Below are positions 35,147 through 45,254 of a stretch of DNA of 64,000 bases, in pieces. The position numbers and the translations under genes are program-made. The notes under the pieces were generated by a model. The model saw nothing but the letters and a program-made list of their open reading frames with translations. It made no database searches and was not told the origin of the DNA. Every line of letters begins with the position of its first letter. Position 1 is the stretch's first letter. Origin of the DNA: Chloroflexota bacterium (GTDB taxonomy: Bacteria > Chloroflexota > Anaerolineae > Anaerolineales > Villigracilaceae); the NCBI GenBank assembly GCA_016234495.1, contig JACRBI010000034.1, positions 43,320 through 107,319 on the forward strand, written 5' to 3'.

Positions 35147-35893
35147 TTACTTCGCCCTGCCTTGATTCGCCACCGCGGCGGCCTTCTTCGCGGCTTCTTC
35201 AGCGTCGCCAAGATAATAATTCCTGATGGGCTTCAACTCATTGTCGAGTTCATAGACAAGCGGCAAACCGGTCGGGATATTCAACTCGGTGATATCGGCC
35301 TCGGAAATATTGTCGAGATACTTCACCAAGGCGCGTATGGAATTTCCATGCGCCACAACCAACACGCGCCTGCCTGACTTAATCTCCGGCGCAAGCGTGG
35401 AATGCCAGTAGGGCAAAACACGATCGAGCGTAATCTTAAGCGACTCGGTGGCTGGCAGCTGTTCGGGAGTCAATGATGCGTAACGGCGATCAAACTTCGG
35501 GTGGCGCTCATCGGTCAATTCCAAAGATGGAGGCGGGACATCGTAAGAGCGGCGCCAAATCTTGACTTGAGCTTCGCCAAACTTCTCAGCGGTTTCGGAT
35601 TTATTCAAACCCTGCAACGCACCATAGTGACGTTCGTTCAACTGCCAGGCACGGACGACCGGCAGCCATTCAAGATTCATTTCCTCTTGAACCAGCCCCA
35701 GCGTTTTGATGGCGCGCTTCAGCACAGAGGTGTAAGAGACATCAAAATCATAACCATCTTCGCGCAGTAACTTTCCCGCAACGCGAGCTTCCTCGCGGCC
35801 AAGATCGGTCAGATCAACATCGGTCCAACCTGTGAAGCGGTTTTCGAGATTCCAAGTACTTTGTCCATGACGGACTAAAACCAATTTAAACAT
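35147..35893 (-). CDS. gpmA: 2,3-bisphosphoglycerate-dependent phosphoglycerate mutase
   Basis: 248 aa from ATG 35893, with AAAGGAGATATC upstream; longer starts lie before that site. Interconverts 3- and 2-phosphoglycerate in glycolysis and gluconeogenesis. The phosphohistidine is H9 in [10 protein letters not shown]; the acid/base Glu lies in [10 protein letters not shown] and the second His in [12 protein letters not shown]-terminus [15 protein letters not shown] is lysine/alanine-rich. A TATAAT on the minus strand (35960-35965) may be its -10 box. Divergent from mutS. Confidence 0.95.
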   Translation of the reverse strand: MFKLVLVRHGQSTWNLENRFTGWTDVDLTDLGREEARVAGKLLREDGYDFDVSYTSVLKRAIKTLGLVQEEMNLEWLPVVRAWQLNERHYGALQGLNKSETAEKFGEAQVKIWRRSYDVPPPSLELTDERHPKFDRRYASLTPEQLPATESLKITLDRVLPYWHSTLAPEIKSGRRVLVVAHGNSIRALVKYLDNISEADITELNIPTGLPLVYELDNELKPIRNYYLGDAEEAAKKAAAVANQGRAK

Positions 35894-35986
35894 AAAAAGA
35901 TATCTCCTTTTAAAAACTTGATTACTTCGGTGAAAAACATCACCTCGCAATGACGTGAAATTATAGCCCAAGTCACCGCCTCATAG

Positions 35987-35992
35987 TAAAAT
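35987..35992 (+). promoter_or_regulatory. -10 box abutting the mutS start
   Basis: TAAAAT (5 of 6 to consensus) with six bases before ATG 35999 and no Shine-Dalgarno sequence. Same geometry as the rlmN and SPOUT methyltransferase genes; leaderless candidate. No -35 box recognised. Confidence 0.35.
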
Positions 35993-35998
35993 CAAGCC

Positions 35999-38542
35999 AT
36001 GCCCAACGATGATGTCACTCCCATTCGCCAGCAATATTTGGATATCAAAAAAGATTATCCCGACTCGATCGTATTTTTTCGGCTTGGCGATTTTTACGAA
36101 ACATTCGACGAAGATGCCGAGATCACCGCGCGCGAACTCGACATTGTTTTAACTTCGCGCCCCATCGGCAATGGCGTGCGCGCGCCGCTGGCAGGCATCC
36201 CCTACCATGCGGTTGAAAATTATCTGGCGCGTCTGATCGAAAAGGGATATCACGTTGCCATTTGCGAACAGGTCGGCGAACAACCTGCCAGGGGGATTTT
36301 TCCGCGCAAAGTGGTGAGAGTTGTCACGCCGGGGACAGTGACAGAAGCGGGACTCCTGCCCGGCGACGCGAACAATTACCTCGCCTCGGTCGTGCTCGAC
36401 GGGGAGACTGCTTCTGTTTCTTACACAGATGTCACCACTGGAGAATTTGCCGTCACCGAGCTTCCGCTTGAAGCCCTGCGTGCCGAATTGACCCGCCTGC
36501 ACCCTGCCGAGATCATTTTTCCTGACATTCAAATTTTGCCCGACGGAATCACAGGCCACCTGACTGCCCTGCCGGCATGGAAATTCGAGCCAGGGAAATG
36601 CAACGAAACATTGCTCGCGCAATTCAAATCCTCCACACTGAGCGGCTTCGGCTTGAAAGATCACAGCCTGCCAGTCAGAGCTGCGGGCGCAATTGTTCAG
36701 TATCTCAAAGAGACTCAAGCTGATGCGTTAAATTTATTGACATCATTGCGCGTTTACAGTCTCAATGAATTCATGACCCTTGACGCATCCACGCGCCGAA
36801 ATCTTGAACTCGATGAAACGCTACGCGGAGACCGCAAAGGTTCATTATTGGGCACGCTCGATTATTCCATCACGCCAATGGGCAAGCGACTCATGCATCA
36901 ATGGGTCAGCCAGCCGCTGCTGCACGTGGAAAGAATCAACAAGCGACAAAGCGGCGTGCAAACCTTTTTCGACAACGGCATGATGCGCGCGGAATTACGC
37001 GAAGCGTTGAAACCATTAAACGATCTGGAAAGATTGGTCAACCGCGTGATGGCCGGGCACGCACAGCCGCGCGACCTCGTGGCGATGCGAAGCACTCTGG
37101 GATATTTGCCGAAGATCAAAGAAGTGGTTAGTGGTCAACCATCAGTCGTCAGTGGACATTGGTCAGTGTGCGAGGAGGAATTGTCTTTGCTGCAAAACGC
37201 CATCGACGATGATCCGCCCGCGACATTGCAAAACACAGGCGTGATCCGCGCCGGATATTCCGCCGAACTGGACGGCGTGATCGAAGCGTCGAAACATGCC
37301 CGGGAATGGATCGCCAACCTGGAAGGCGTGGAGCGCGAAAAGACCGGCATCAAGACGCTCAAGGTCGGGTACAACAAGGTCTTCGGTTATTACATCGAAA
37401 TCTCACGCGGCGCAGCAGACCGCGCGCCTGAGAATTACATCCGCAAGCAGACGCTGGTCAATGCAGAGCGATTCATCACACCGGAAATGAAGGAATACGA
37501 GACACTGGTCTTGAACGCAGAGGAGCGAATCAAGGAAATTGAAACTCGTCTGTTCCGCGAAGTCTGCGCGGAGTTGGCAAAAGCCGCGAACAAAATTTTA
37601 TCCACTGCGCGGGCACTGGCGGAATTGGATGTGCTGTCTGCCCTGGGCGAGGTGGCTGCTCTCGAAGGCTACAGCAGGCCCGAGGTCCACGAAGGAAGCG
37701 GATTGGAAATCCACGATGGGCGTCACCCGGTTGTGGAACAGCTACTATCCAACGACAGGTACATCCCCAATGATGTTATCTTCGAAAAAGGCGAAGTGGT
37801 GCGAATTATCACAGGGCCGAACATGGCAGGCAAATCAACTTATTTGCGTCAGGCCGCATTGATCGTATTGATGGCACAGATGGGATCGTTCGTGCCTGCC
37901 GCGTCTGCAAAGATAGGATTGGTGGACAGAATTTTTACGCGCATCGGCGCACAGGATGAAATACACGCGGGGCAATCCACATTCATGGTGGAAATGGTGG
38001 AAGCGGCAAATATTTTGCATCACGCCACTTCACGCAGTTTGTTGATATTAGACGAGATTGGTCGCGGCACTTCAACCTATGACGGGCTTTCCATTGCGTG
38101 GGGAATCATCGAGTACATTCATAATCATCCGCACCTGCGCGCGAAGACTTTGTTCGCAACCCATTATCATGAACTGACCCAACTCGCAGACCTATTGCCA
38201 GGAATTAGAAATTACAACGTGGCTGTCAGCGAAGCGGACAACAAAGTTGTGTTCCTGCACAAGATCATCGCCGGCGGCGCAGACCGCTCGTACGGGATCC
38301 ATGTGGCGCAGATGGCCGGCCTGCCCGCACCTGTCATTCAACGCGCAAACGATATTATGGCTGAATTGGAAAAGACTTCAGGCCGCGCGGTGAAAATCAA
38401 TCCGCACGCCGCGCAACAGGCGGCGCTGTTCCCCGAAACAAGCCCGCTGCTGGATGAGTTGAAAAAGCTGGATGTAAATTCGCTCTCCCCCATCGAGGCG
38501 TTGAACAAGTTATTCGAGTGGCAGAAAAATTTTACGAAGTAA
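35999..38542 (+). CDS. mutS: DNA mismatch repair protein MutS
   Basis: 847 aa, a MutS1 protein. The mismatch-reading F-x-E motif is F32-Y33-E34 in LGDFYETF. Connector, core and clamp domains follow, then the ATPase with Walker A GPNMAGKSTYLRQ near 606, Walker B and the signature DEIGRGTSTYDG, and the ATHYHELTQLA motif. The C-terminal helical dimer region is present. Around residues 375-391 (37124-37170) the DNA is repeat-like (gtggttagtggtcaacc...gtcagtgg), giving SGQPSVVSGHWSV where homologues have helix. mutL is not in the window. Confidence 0.96.
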   Translation: MPNDDVTPIRQQYLDIKKDYPDSIVFFRLGDFYETFDEDAEITARELDIVLTSRPIGNGVRAPLAGIPYHAVENYLARLIEKGYHVAICEQVGEQPARGIFPRKVVRVVTPGTVTEAGLLPGDANNYLASVVLDGETASVSYTDVTTGEFAVTELPLEALRAELTRLHPAEIIFPDIQILPDGITGHLTALPAWKFEPGKCNETLLAQFKSSTLSGFGLKDHSLPVRAAGAIVQYLKETQADALNLLTSLRVYSLNEFMTLDASTRRNLELDETLRGDRKGSLLGTLDYSITPMGKRLMHQWVSQPLLHVERINKRQSGVQTFFDNGMMRAELREALKPLNDLERLVNRVMAGHAQPRDLVAMRSTLGYLPKIKEVVSGQPSVVSGHWSVCEEELSLLQNAIDDDPPATLQNTGVIRAGYSAELDGVIEASKHAREWIANLEGVEREKTGIKTLKVGYNKVFGYYIEISRGAADRAPENYIRKQTLVNAERFITPEMKEYETLVLNAEERIKEIETRLFREVCAELAKAANKILSTARALAELDVLSALGEVAALEGYSRPEVHEGSGLEIHDGRHPVVEQLLSNDRYIPNDVIFEKGEVVRIITGPNMAGKSTYLRQAALIVLMAQMGSFVPAASAKIGLVDRIFTRIGAQDEIHAGQSTFMVEMVEAANILHHATSRSLLILDEIGRGTSTYDGLSIAWGIIEYIHNHPHLRAKTLFATHYHELTQLADLLPGIRNYNVAVSEADNKVVFLHKIIAGGADRSYGIHVAQMAGLPAPVIQRANDIMAELEKTSGRAVKINPHAAQQAALFPETSPLLDELKKLDVNSLSPIEALNKLFEWQKNFTK

Positions 38543-38577
38543 CCGAGATTGCTTCGGGCAATGACATATTCTTTTTT

Positions 38578-40119
38578 TTATTTCCGCACCTGATAGATTA
38601 TCGCCCCTTCCGAGAAATACACCATCCGATAATTTTCTGCACCATCGAAAGAAGCGATCAAAGCCTCGTCCTGGCTTGATCGCTGGACGACGACATATTC
38701 GTAACCCAAGCCTGTCCGCTCCGCCCAATGGCCGATGCATTCGGCAGAATTACAGGCTTGCAGTTCAGCCAGATCAGCATATCGTTCATAGAAGCCAGAG
38801 CCTAACAGCCATTCATATCCCTGCAACGTCGATTGATTGCGACGATCTGTCAGAGCAGGGAACCACTCCACAAACGGATCAATTTCGGGGCTGCGCACAC
38901 CTGTCAACGCAAGAAAGCGACTAGTCGCTGGCGTGTTTTGCTGAACCCATTCCATTGTTTGAAGGTCGGCGAGTGACAGGCTGTTATTAACCAATTTGAA
39001 TCCGTAAATTCCAGACTCAATAAAAAGGTAAATCAAAATTACTGTCAGGGCGGCGTTTAACCATCGGCGCTGATGAAATTCTTCCGTGATTTTTATTCGG
39101 CGCAATTGATCCAAAATCGCAGGGATTGCATCCGCTAGTGCAAGGGCAGTTAACATGCACAGCGGATAAAAGGCCGCGCTCGGCGCGCTGCGCGGCTCGG
39201 CGATAAAAGGCAAAACAGCCCAAAGAAGCAGAAAGTAGTTCTTCTTCCAAAAAGCCCAACCGATCCCTACCGCACGCAGAATTACAAGGAATGGAACGAA
39301 ACTTTCACTGGTAAAAATTGCATTGTACAAAGCCGCCAATAAAGGCGTTCCATGCGAGCCGGTCTGCATGGCAGAAAGGAATGGGGATAAGCCGTGATGT
39401 GAAATCACAGTCAACCACCAGGGAGAAGAAAATAATATTGTGCCCGCGCCAACGAGTATGGCTTTTAAAAGCGAAGAGCGCGTCCGCCCGAAGAACAGCC
39501 AAAGCAAAGCACAGGCCAAAGCAGTGTGTATCCCCGCTTCGGGGTGGCTGAGAACTGTGAGCGCGCAAAATAAAATCGACAAGGCGACGGCTTTTTTGCC
39601 GCCATCTTGAAAGAGACGGTAAACCCACAAAATGGATAACAGCATGAACAGCGAGCCGAGACTGCGAGTCAGGCCGCCGCCCATGATGAACCAGCCGAAC
39701 GCGGCGGGAGTCAGCGCGTAGAATGCGGCTGCCAAGGCGCCACGTCCGGGTGAGTTAAGGAGCACAGCGGCCACGTTGTAAAACACGAAAATTGACAGGG
39801 AATTAACTAAAGGCGGCAGCCAGCGGAGAATGGTTATTTCCGTCAGGTTGAAGATGTCACAAAGCAGGCGGGCAAGGTAAAAGCCAAAAGGCGGATACGC
39901 ATATGGGATTCCCAAATCATTGTATGAAGTGAAGGCAGGGAGTTGATAATGACTGACCTTTAAATCACGTATCATGCTCAGGAACATGCCACCGTCATTC
40001 AAGGGAAAACCAGCTTGAAGCCCGGGGGAGATGCGCAAAACAAATCCAAATAACAGAGACGCCCCGAGGAGAAGAGCGCTCCATTCATTAGGTGTGAGAG
40101 TTTTTTTTGTCGTTGTCAT
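38578..40119 (-). CDS. Multi-pass membrane protein, GT-C-like, last gene of the glycan operon
   Basis: 513 aa with about ten helices. The first outside loop contains FPLNDGGMFLSMIRDL and YAYPPFGFYLARLL, where the acidic residue after the first helix recalls the GT-C catalytic Asp. The C-terminal 150 residues are soluble and outside (MEWVQQNTPATSRFLALTGVRSPEIDPFVEWFPALTDRRN). Such proteins often transfer sugars from polyprenyl phosphate. The specific reaction is unknown. Starts 52 bases after the upstream gene; convergent with mutS. Confidence 0.6.
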   Translation of the reverse strand: MTTTKKTLTPNEWSALLLGASLLFGFVLRISPGLQAGFPLNDGGMFLSMIRDLKVSHYQLPAFTSYNDLGIPYAYPPFGFYLARLLCDIFNLTEITILRWLPPLVNSLSIFVFYNVAAVLLNSPGRGALAAAFYALTPAAFGWFIMGGGLTRSLGSLFMLLSILWVYRLFQDGGKKAVALSILFCALTVLSHPEAGIHTALACALLWLFFGRTRSSLLKAILVGAGTILFSSPWWLTVISHHGLSPFLSAMQTGSHGTPLLAALYNAIFTSESFVPFLVILRAVGIGWAFWKKNYFLLLWAVLPFIAEPRSAPSAAFYPLCMLTALALADAIPAILDQLRRIKITEEFHQRRWLNAALTVILIYLFIESGIYGFKLVNNSLSLADLQTMEWVQQNTPATSRFLALTGVRSPEIDPFVEWFPALTDRRNQSTLQGYEWLLGSGFYERYADLAELQACNSAECIGHWAERTGLGYEYVVVQRSSQDEALIASFDGAENYRMVYFSEGAIIYQVRK

Positions 40120-40171
40120 TTCGCAGGTAAACCGCCAAATGGAGTGGATGTCAATTGGTCTGAATCAATTG

Positions 40172-42205
40172 TCAGGGAGTCAGAAGCGGCGAGGCCCTGG
40201 TTCCGCAGGTGAAAACCGAAGTGTAGTCGTCCGCATACAGGGCAGGTCGCTGCTTTTCGAGCAGGCCGAGCGATCTCCACAATAGGTCGCTGTCCACGAT
40301 CACGATCACATCAATAAAATGCTCAGAGCAAAGAGCATCAAGCAAATCCCAATTTTGCACATTTTCCATTTTGAAAATTTCGCCCACCGCAGCAGCCTTT
40401 GCGGAATATACATCGGCGGGAATGCCGTAGGCTGTGCGGTCAGAGATGGCGGATTGGCGCATCCCATACAGACCGCTGGGGCGGTTGATCGTGCCCGACG
40501 GATTATATTGAACGATCACATCCTCAGGCATTGTTTCGTTTATCATGGTGTAAGCCTGCCGTGCAGAATAAATCTGACGCCCAGCTTCCGACCCAAAGGA
40601 AAAGTAATATGCAAAACGCAAAAGGGTAACGTCAAGTACGGTCGTGGAAATTCCAAGAGCAGCGAGTAAAACCAGATTGTATTTTGTGCGCGGTGAAACC
40701 ACCCAGCTGGCATTCAGGATACCATCCACTGCATCCACTCCCCAGATCAACAAAACGAATTGACCGGGCAGCCAAACGCGCCAGCCGAGGTCATTGTTTT
40801 CAATCAGCGTGGAGCGCGCAAAAGTGCCAAGAATAAAGGAGACGGCGAGCAAAAGAATTTCTGTAAATTTGTACGGGTCTGAGTACAAATCCGCCTTATT
40901 TTTTTTGAACCAAAGAAAGGCGACCAGGAAGAAAAAACCTAATTCAAAAAAATAGTTGATCGGCAGAAGAGCAAGGCGGACCAAGGATTTCCAAAGGAAT
41001 GAGGAGTTGGCCAGAAATGGGTCGGCAAGGCGAAACGAGCGAACATCAAAAACGACTGGAGTTGTTCCGCCGCCTCCACTGCCTGAAAGCAGCCCCAACA
41101 AAAATGTTCCCGCTAAAAGGAATGCGATCACTCCAGCGAAGATCATCGGCAGGGTGAGCGAGCGGTGTTCCTTTTGCAGGAAAACAAATAATATCCAGAG
41201 TCCCCAGAAAATTACAAAGAGAAGCGTAACCCAGACCGAAAGCCCAAGCGCTGAGGCAAAGGCCATGCCTGAGAAAGTGAGTGTGACATATTGTTTTGTC
41301 CGTGATTGTCCGCGTGCTGAGTGAGCGAGCAGAATCCCCACAATCCCTGCGATCAGCCCGGCAACATGATGAGGAACCCAAAAAAGCGAGCCGATCCAAG
41401 CCGTAATCTGTTCATTCCAATGTTCAAGGTCGCCGAGAGCGCCGTTTCCGTAACGCATAAGCGCGATGGCGGGGAGAACATCCAACCCGCTGACAGACAG
41501 CAGAGCAATGCCAAACATGGCGCGTCGCAAAAATCCTACGCCTCCATCCCGCTGACGCAGATAAAAGGCGATCAATGCCATGAGCGCAATTCCGCACCAA
41601 ATGATGCTTGCAATTAATGCGCTTCGGGCGTTGACCAACTGTCCGCCCGCGATATCGGTCATGCTGCAAAGAATATACCAAAAGAAATACAGGAAGGTTA
41701 ATTTTACGGGACGCCCCGGATAATAGCTCGGGTTGACTGGCGGGACTCCGCTGCGGGTCATCGCGTCAATGATCGAGACCCGCGTGGTGTGGTCAAGCGA
41801 TGCGACGCTGAAATAAAGCTGCCGATTCCCCCACTGCAAATCGACGAGCGAGAATATAGCGAACAGAGACCATCCGAGCATAACCCAGAAAAATGGCCGC
41901 CACGGTCTGACCTGAGGGAGGGACGTTTTTTCATATATCAACAAAGCAACGAAGGTGATCGCCATTAAGAGGGAAACAATCAGCGCCGCGTTGAGGGAAA
42001 GCAAGCTGGAAATCAGGTAATACAAAATGGGACTGACAGCAACAGAAAGTAAAACCGAAATGGCAAGGCGTGTTGTCAGCAGGCGCCGTTTAAATTCAAA
42101 CAGGTCAAAGACCCAGCCGCAAATGTATCCGGGAAAGAGGAGTACAAGCGGGAACAAAGCAATTCCCGCAGACGTGCCGATTACATCCTGCCAGGTAAAG
42201 TTCAT
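40172..42205 (-). CDS. Large multi-pass membrane protein (tandem paralogue 1)
   Basis: 677 aa, about 14 helices, then an outside C-terminal domain of about 150 residues. Shares with the next upstream gene the N-terminus MNFTwQDviG, the segment VSIIDAMTRSGVPPVNPSYYPGRPVKLTFLYFFWYILCS, LPGQFVLLIWG and ISDRTAYGI. The loop with NPSYYPG after two helices may be the substrate region. I do not recognise a named family; the layout is GT-C-like or polysaccharide-polymerase-like. It starts 17 bases after the paralogue's stop. Probably acts on lipid-linked glycan in the same cluster. Confidence 0.6.
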   Translation of the reverse strand: MNFTWQDVIGTSAGIALFPLVLLFPGYICGWVFDLFEFKRRLLTTRLAISVLLSVAVSPILYYLISSLLSLNAALIVSLLMAITFVALLIYEKTSLPQVRPWRPFFWVMLGWSLFAIFSLVDLQWGNRQLYFSVASLDHTTRVSIIDAMTRSGVPPVNPSYYPGRPVKLTFLYFFWYILCSMTDIAGGQLVNARSALIASIIWCGIALMALIAFYLRQRDGGVGFLRRAMFGIALLSVSGLDVLPAIALMRYGNGALGDLEHWNEQITAWIGSLFWVPHHVAGLIAGIVGILLAHSARGQSRTKQYVTLTFSGMAFASALGLSVWVTLLFVIFWGLWILFVFLQKEHRSLTLPMIFAGVIAFLLAGTFLLGLLSGSGGGGTTPVVFDVRSFRLADPFLANSSFLWKSLVRLALLPINYFFELGFFFLVAFLWFKKNKADLYSDPYKFTEILLLAVSFILGTFARSTLIENNDLGWRVWLPGQFVLLIWGVDAVDGILNASWVVSPRTKYNLVLLAALGISTTVLDVTLLRFAYYFSFGSEAGRQIYSARQAYTMINETMPEDVIVQYNPSGTINRPSGLYGMRQSAISDRTAYGIPADVYSAKAAAVGEIFKMENVQNWDLLDALCSEHFIDVIVIVDSDLLWRSLGLLEKQRPALYADDYTSVFTCGTRASPLLTP

Positions 42206-42222
42206 CGAAAAGATTCCGCCAT

Positions 42223-44244
42223 TTACTTCAGATAATTTCCGCAGGTGAAAAGCGCATACCGTTCATTTTTATAAAGCGGAACACGCTGGGCTTCAAGCGC
42301 GGATAGACCGCTCCAGAGCGGGTCGGAATTTTCAAGGATCAACACGCCGATCGAAAGTTCGCGGCAGGATTCGTCGAGAGAATTCCAGGAAGGGTTGTCA
42401 TTTGCAAACAAGACCGCAACACGATCTGACAAGTTGTCGAAATCCGTTGAGGAAATCCCATACGCCGTGCGGTCGGATATCACCATTTGATGCGCGCCGA
42501 ACATACCGCTGGGACGGTCAACATAATTCAGCGGATTATTTTGTGTGATCACATCCGCAAGGACGTCCTCACGCAGGGTATCATAAGCAAGGCGGGCGGA
42601 GTAATATCTTCGCGTCTCCTCTGCGCCGGTCATCAGCGGCCATGCCGCCCGGAGCAGGATGGCATCTGCGGTTGATGTGAGCAAGCCGATCACAAGGAAT
42701 GCAGTCAATATTTTTTTAGTTTTCAACTCCTCGCGGACTTGGGCAGAAGTGGAACTGAAAAGATTCTCCATCACATCTGCGCCCCAGATCAAAAGGACGA
42801 ATTGCCCCGGCAGCCAGGCACGCCAGCCGAGGTCGTTGCTGGTGATCACAGTTGAGCGCAGCGTGGAGCCAACCAGCAGAACAACAGCCAGCAAAATCAC
42901 CTCTGCCAGGTAAAACGAATTGGCGTGAATTACTTTCCAGTTTTTATTTTGAAGCCAGTAAACACCGGCCACAAAAAAGAATCCAAGTTCAAGCAGGTAG
43001 TTTATCGGCAGGGCAGCCACCATCATCAGCGAGCGTGCAAGCGGCGGCCAGTCTTTTACAATAGATTCAAGCTGTAAAAGCGTGCGTACTTCAAATGTCA
43101 GCGGGAATTGCCCCGTGCCGCCACCTTGAAACAAGCCCATCAAAAAAGGAGTTGAAAGAAGAACCGCAGTGAAACCGGCAAAGACCATCGGAAAAATTCG
43201 ACCGCGCTCCGTTTTTTGAAAATACAAAACAGAAATCCAGGCGCACCAGAAAAGGACAAAGACAAAGGTGACATAAATCGAAAACCCCAAAGCTGAGGCC
43301 AACGCCAGCCCGGCAACGGCCATAATTTGAAACTGCCGCGAAAGAGGTCTTCCTCGCGCAAACTGCGCCAGCATGATCGCTGCCAGCCCGGCAGCCAGCG
43401 CCGCCACATGATGCGGCGCCCAAAGGTTGGACGCAACCCACGAAGGGATCCACGTATTCCAGACATCAATTGAACCGACAATCTGCCCGGTGGCAAGCAT
43501 GAGGATGATGATGGGCATGACATCCAGCCCGCTGACTGCCAGAAGGAATATCCCGCGTCGTGCCGACCTGAAAGCTGATTCGCCGCGAGCGGCATTTCTC
43601 TGCCGAAGATAGAGCGCAACGGCAGCCATCAGCCCAATCCCGGCCCAGGCGGAACTGGCATTCAACGCGGCGCGGGCATCGACAAACCTTCCGCCGATAA
43701 TGTCCACTACGCTGCAAAGGATGTACCAAAAGTAATATAAAAAAGTGAGTTGAACAGGATGGCCGGGATAATAGCCGGGGTTAACCGGCGGCACTCCTGT
43801 GCGGGTAATGGCATCAATAATCGAAACGCGCGTGGTCTGGTCAAAGGATGTGACACTTAGAAAAAGGCGGCCGCCCCATTGAATATTTATCAACGAGAGA
43901 ATCGCAAGCACGGACCACGCTGCGCCAAACCAGAGGAAGGCTTTCGTGTCTGATGTCAAAACAAATTTTTGCTTGATGATAATCACCGCGAAAGCGAGCG
44001 CGAATCCGCCCAGGGTGAGAGTAACAAAATTAAACGGGAGCAGGTACCAGGTCAGATAAAGAAGCGCGGGGCTGGCGGCGAAAGAGAGCAAAACGCCGAG
44101 TCCAAGCCTGACCAGCGGGCGGCGATGCCGAAAGCCAAATAAATCCAGCCCCCATCCAACAACATAGCCGGGAAAAACAAGGACAAGCGGAAAAATACAA
44201 AAGGCGAAGACTGCCCCGAAGATGTCCTGAAAAGTAAAGTTCAT
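42223..44244 (-). CDS. Large multi-pass membrane protein (tandem paralogue 2)
   Basis: 673 aa from ATG 44244, which overlaps the upstream stop as ATGA; an in-frame start 24 bases earlier lies within the upstream gene. Collinear with the downstream paralogue over its whole length (VSIIDAITRTGVPPVNPGYYPGHPVQLTFLYYFWYILCS, LPGQFVLLIWGADVM, MVISDRTAYGI), so the pair arose by tandem duplication and has diverged considerably. Membrane helices fill residues 1-510 and the rest is soluble. Function unknown, likely glycan assembly. Confidence 0.6.
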   Translation of the reverse strand: MNFTFQDIFGAVFAFCIFPLVLVFPGYVVGWGLDLFGFRHRRPLVRLGLGVLLSFAASPALLYLTWYLLPFNFVTLTLGGFALAFAVIIIKQKFVLTSDTKAFLWFGAAWSVLAILSLINIQWGGRLFLSVTSFDQTTRVSIIDAITRTGVPPVNPGYYPGHPVQLTFLYYFWYILCSVVDIIGGRFVDARAALNASSAWAGIGLMAAVALYLRQRNAARGESAFRSARRGIFLLAVSGLDVMPIIILMLATGQIVGSIDVWNTWIPSWVASNLWAPHHVAALAAGLAAIMLAQFARGRPLSRQFQIMAVAGLALASALGFSIYVTFVFVLFWCAWISVLYFQKTERGRIFPMVFAGFTAVLLSTPFLMGLFQGGGTGQFPLTFEVRTLLQLESIVKDWPPLARSLMMVAALPINYLLELGFFFVAGVYWLQNKNWKVIHANSFYLAEVILLAVVLLVGSTLRSTVITSNDLGWRAWLPGQFVLLIWGADVMENLFSSTSAQVREELKTKKILTAFLVIGLLTSTADAILLRAAWPLMTGAEETRRYYSARLAYDTLREDVLADVITQNNPLNYVDRPSGMFGAHQMVISDRTAYGISSTDFDNLSDRVAVLFANDNPSWNSLDESCRELSIGVLILENSDPLWSGLSALEAQRVPLYKNERYALFTCGNYLK

Positions 44245-45254
44245 ACAGCCGCAGTCTTGAGCCGCCACAAACTAAGCACACCCCAAAAGCCAATGACGAG
44301 GTAGGCAAGAATCTGGCTGATGAGGATGAACGCAAGCGCGTCTGCTTTTGAAATCCCGAACGGGGTCAGCGCAGCGACCGCCGCGAATTGGTACACGCCC
44401 ACATAGCCCGGTGTTGACGGGATGGCGCTTGAAAGGCCGAGCGCCGCCAGAAGCACAAAAGCCTGGTGTATCAACAGCGGAATATTGAGGATGCGCGCAA
44501 GGATGACTGTGCCGGCAGCGTCCATCAACCAGATTATGCCTGTCAATGCGATAAAAGACACGGCGCGTTTTAATCCGCGCAATGATTTCAATCCGTCGAA
44601 GAATTGCGCGAGGAAGACGGTCAATTTTGATTTTTGGTTTTCATTGAGCAGGGGTAGTGAAGGAATCCATTGCCTGATCTTTTTCTCGAACTGGGGAAGG
44701 ATGAAAACAACGGCCAGTCCGAGCGCGGCAAAAATGGAAATTGCGTTCAAAGCGCTTTGGAATTGGGGAGAAGTAATCCCTGCGAAGGACAATGAAAACC
44801 CGCCAAGCAGAATCAGCGCGAGCAGGTCCATCAGGCGCTCGACGAGGCCGGCCGCAAGGGCAAAGGACATGGCGGCAAATTTTATCCGTGCAAGGTATGC
44901 GGCGCGGACAAGTTCGCCCGCACGCGCCGGCAGGACGATGTTCCCCAGATACCCGGCCATGTTCGCCCAGAAAACGCCGCGCGCGCCCATCGGCTGGCTG
45001 GTTGGCAATAAAATCCGCAGGCGCAATGCGCGGATAAAAAATGTGAGGCTGCTCCAAGCCAGCACGAACGGCAGATAAGCGTATTGAACTTTTTTGAGCG
45101 CAAGGAAAAATGCCTGCCAGTCGAGATCCCGAAAGGCAAGGTAAAGGAAAAACGCCGCCAGCACAACAGCCAGCGACATCATCAGCCTGAAACGGGCGGA
45201 AGGTTCCCCAGTTTGCGTTTCAGGTAAAAAAGCAAACCATCCCTTCGGCTTCAA
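44241..45254 (-). CDS. LPG-synthase-like (UPF0104/AglD-type) membrane protein
   Basis: 337 aa from a TTG at 45254 that overlaps the GT2 stop (TTGA) and has AAGGAG ten bases upstream; an ATG at 45182 is possible. Seven to nine helices with the family text FFIRALRLRILL, GYLGNIVLPARAGELVRAAYLA, GLVERLMDLLALILLG and SSAIPSTPGYVGVYQF. This family includes the flippase part of lysyl-phosphatidylglycerol synthases and glycan-associated proteins such as AglD. Next to a GT2 it probably assists in translocation or use of a polyprenyl-phosphate sugar. That role is inference. Confidence 0.78.
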   Translation of the reverse strand: MKPKGWFAFLPETQTGEPSARFRLMMSLAVVLAAFFLYLAFRDLDWQAFFLALKKVQYAYLPFVLAWSSLTFFIRALRLRILLPTSQPMGARGVFWANMAGYLGNIVLPARAGELVRAAYLARIKFAAMSFALAAGLVERLMDLLALILLGGFSLSFAGITSPQFQSALNAISIFAALGLAVVFILPQFEKKIRQWIPSLPLLNENQKSKLTVFLAQFFDGLKSLRGLKRAVSFIALTGIIWLMDAAGTVILARILNIPLLIHQAFVLLAALGLSSAIPSTPGYVGVYQFAAVAALTPFGISKADALAFILISQILAYLVIGFWGVLSLWRLKTAAV

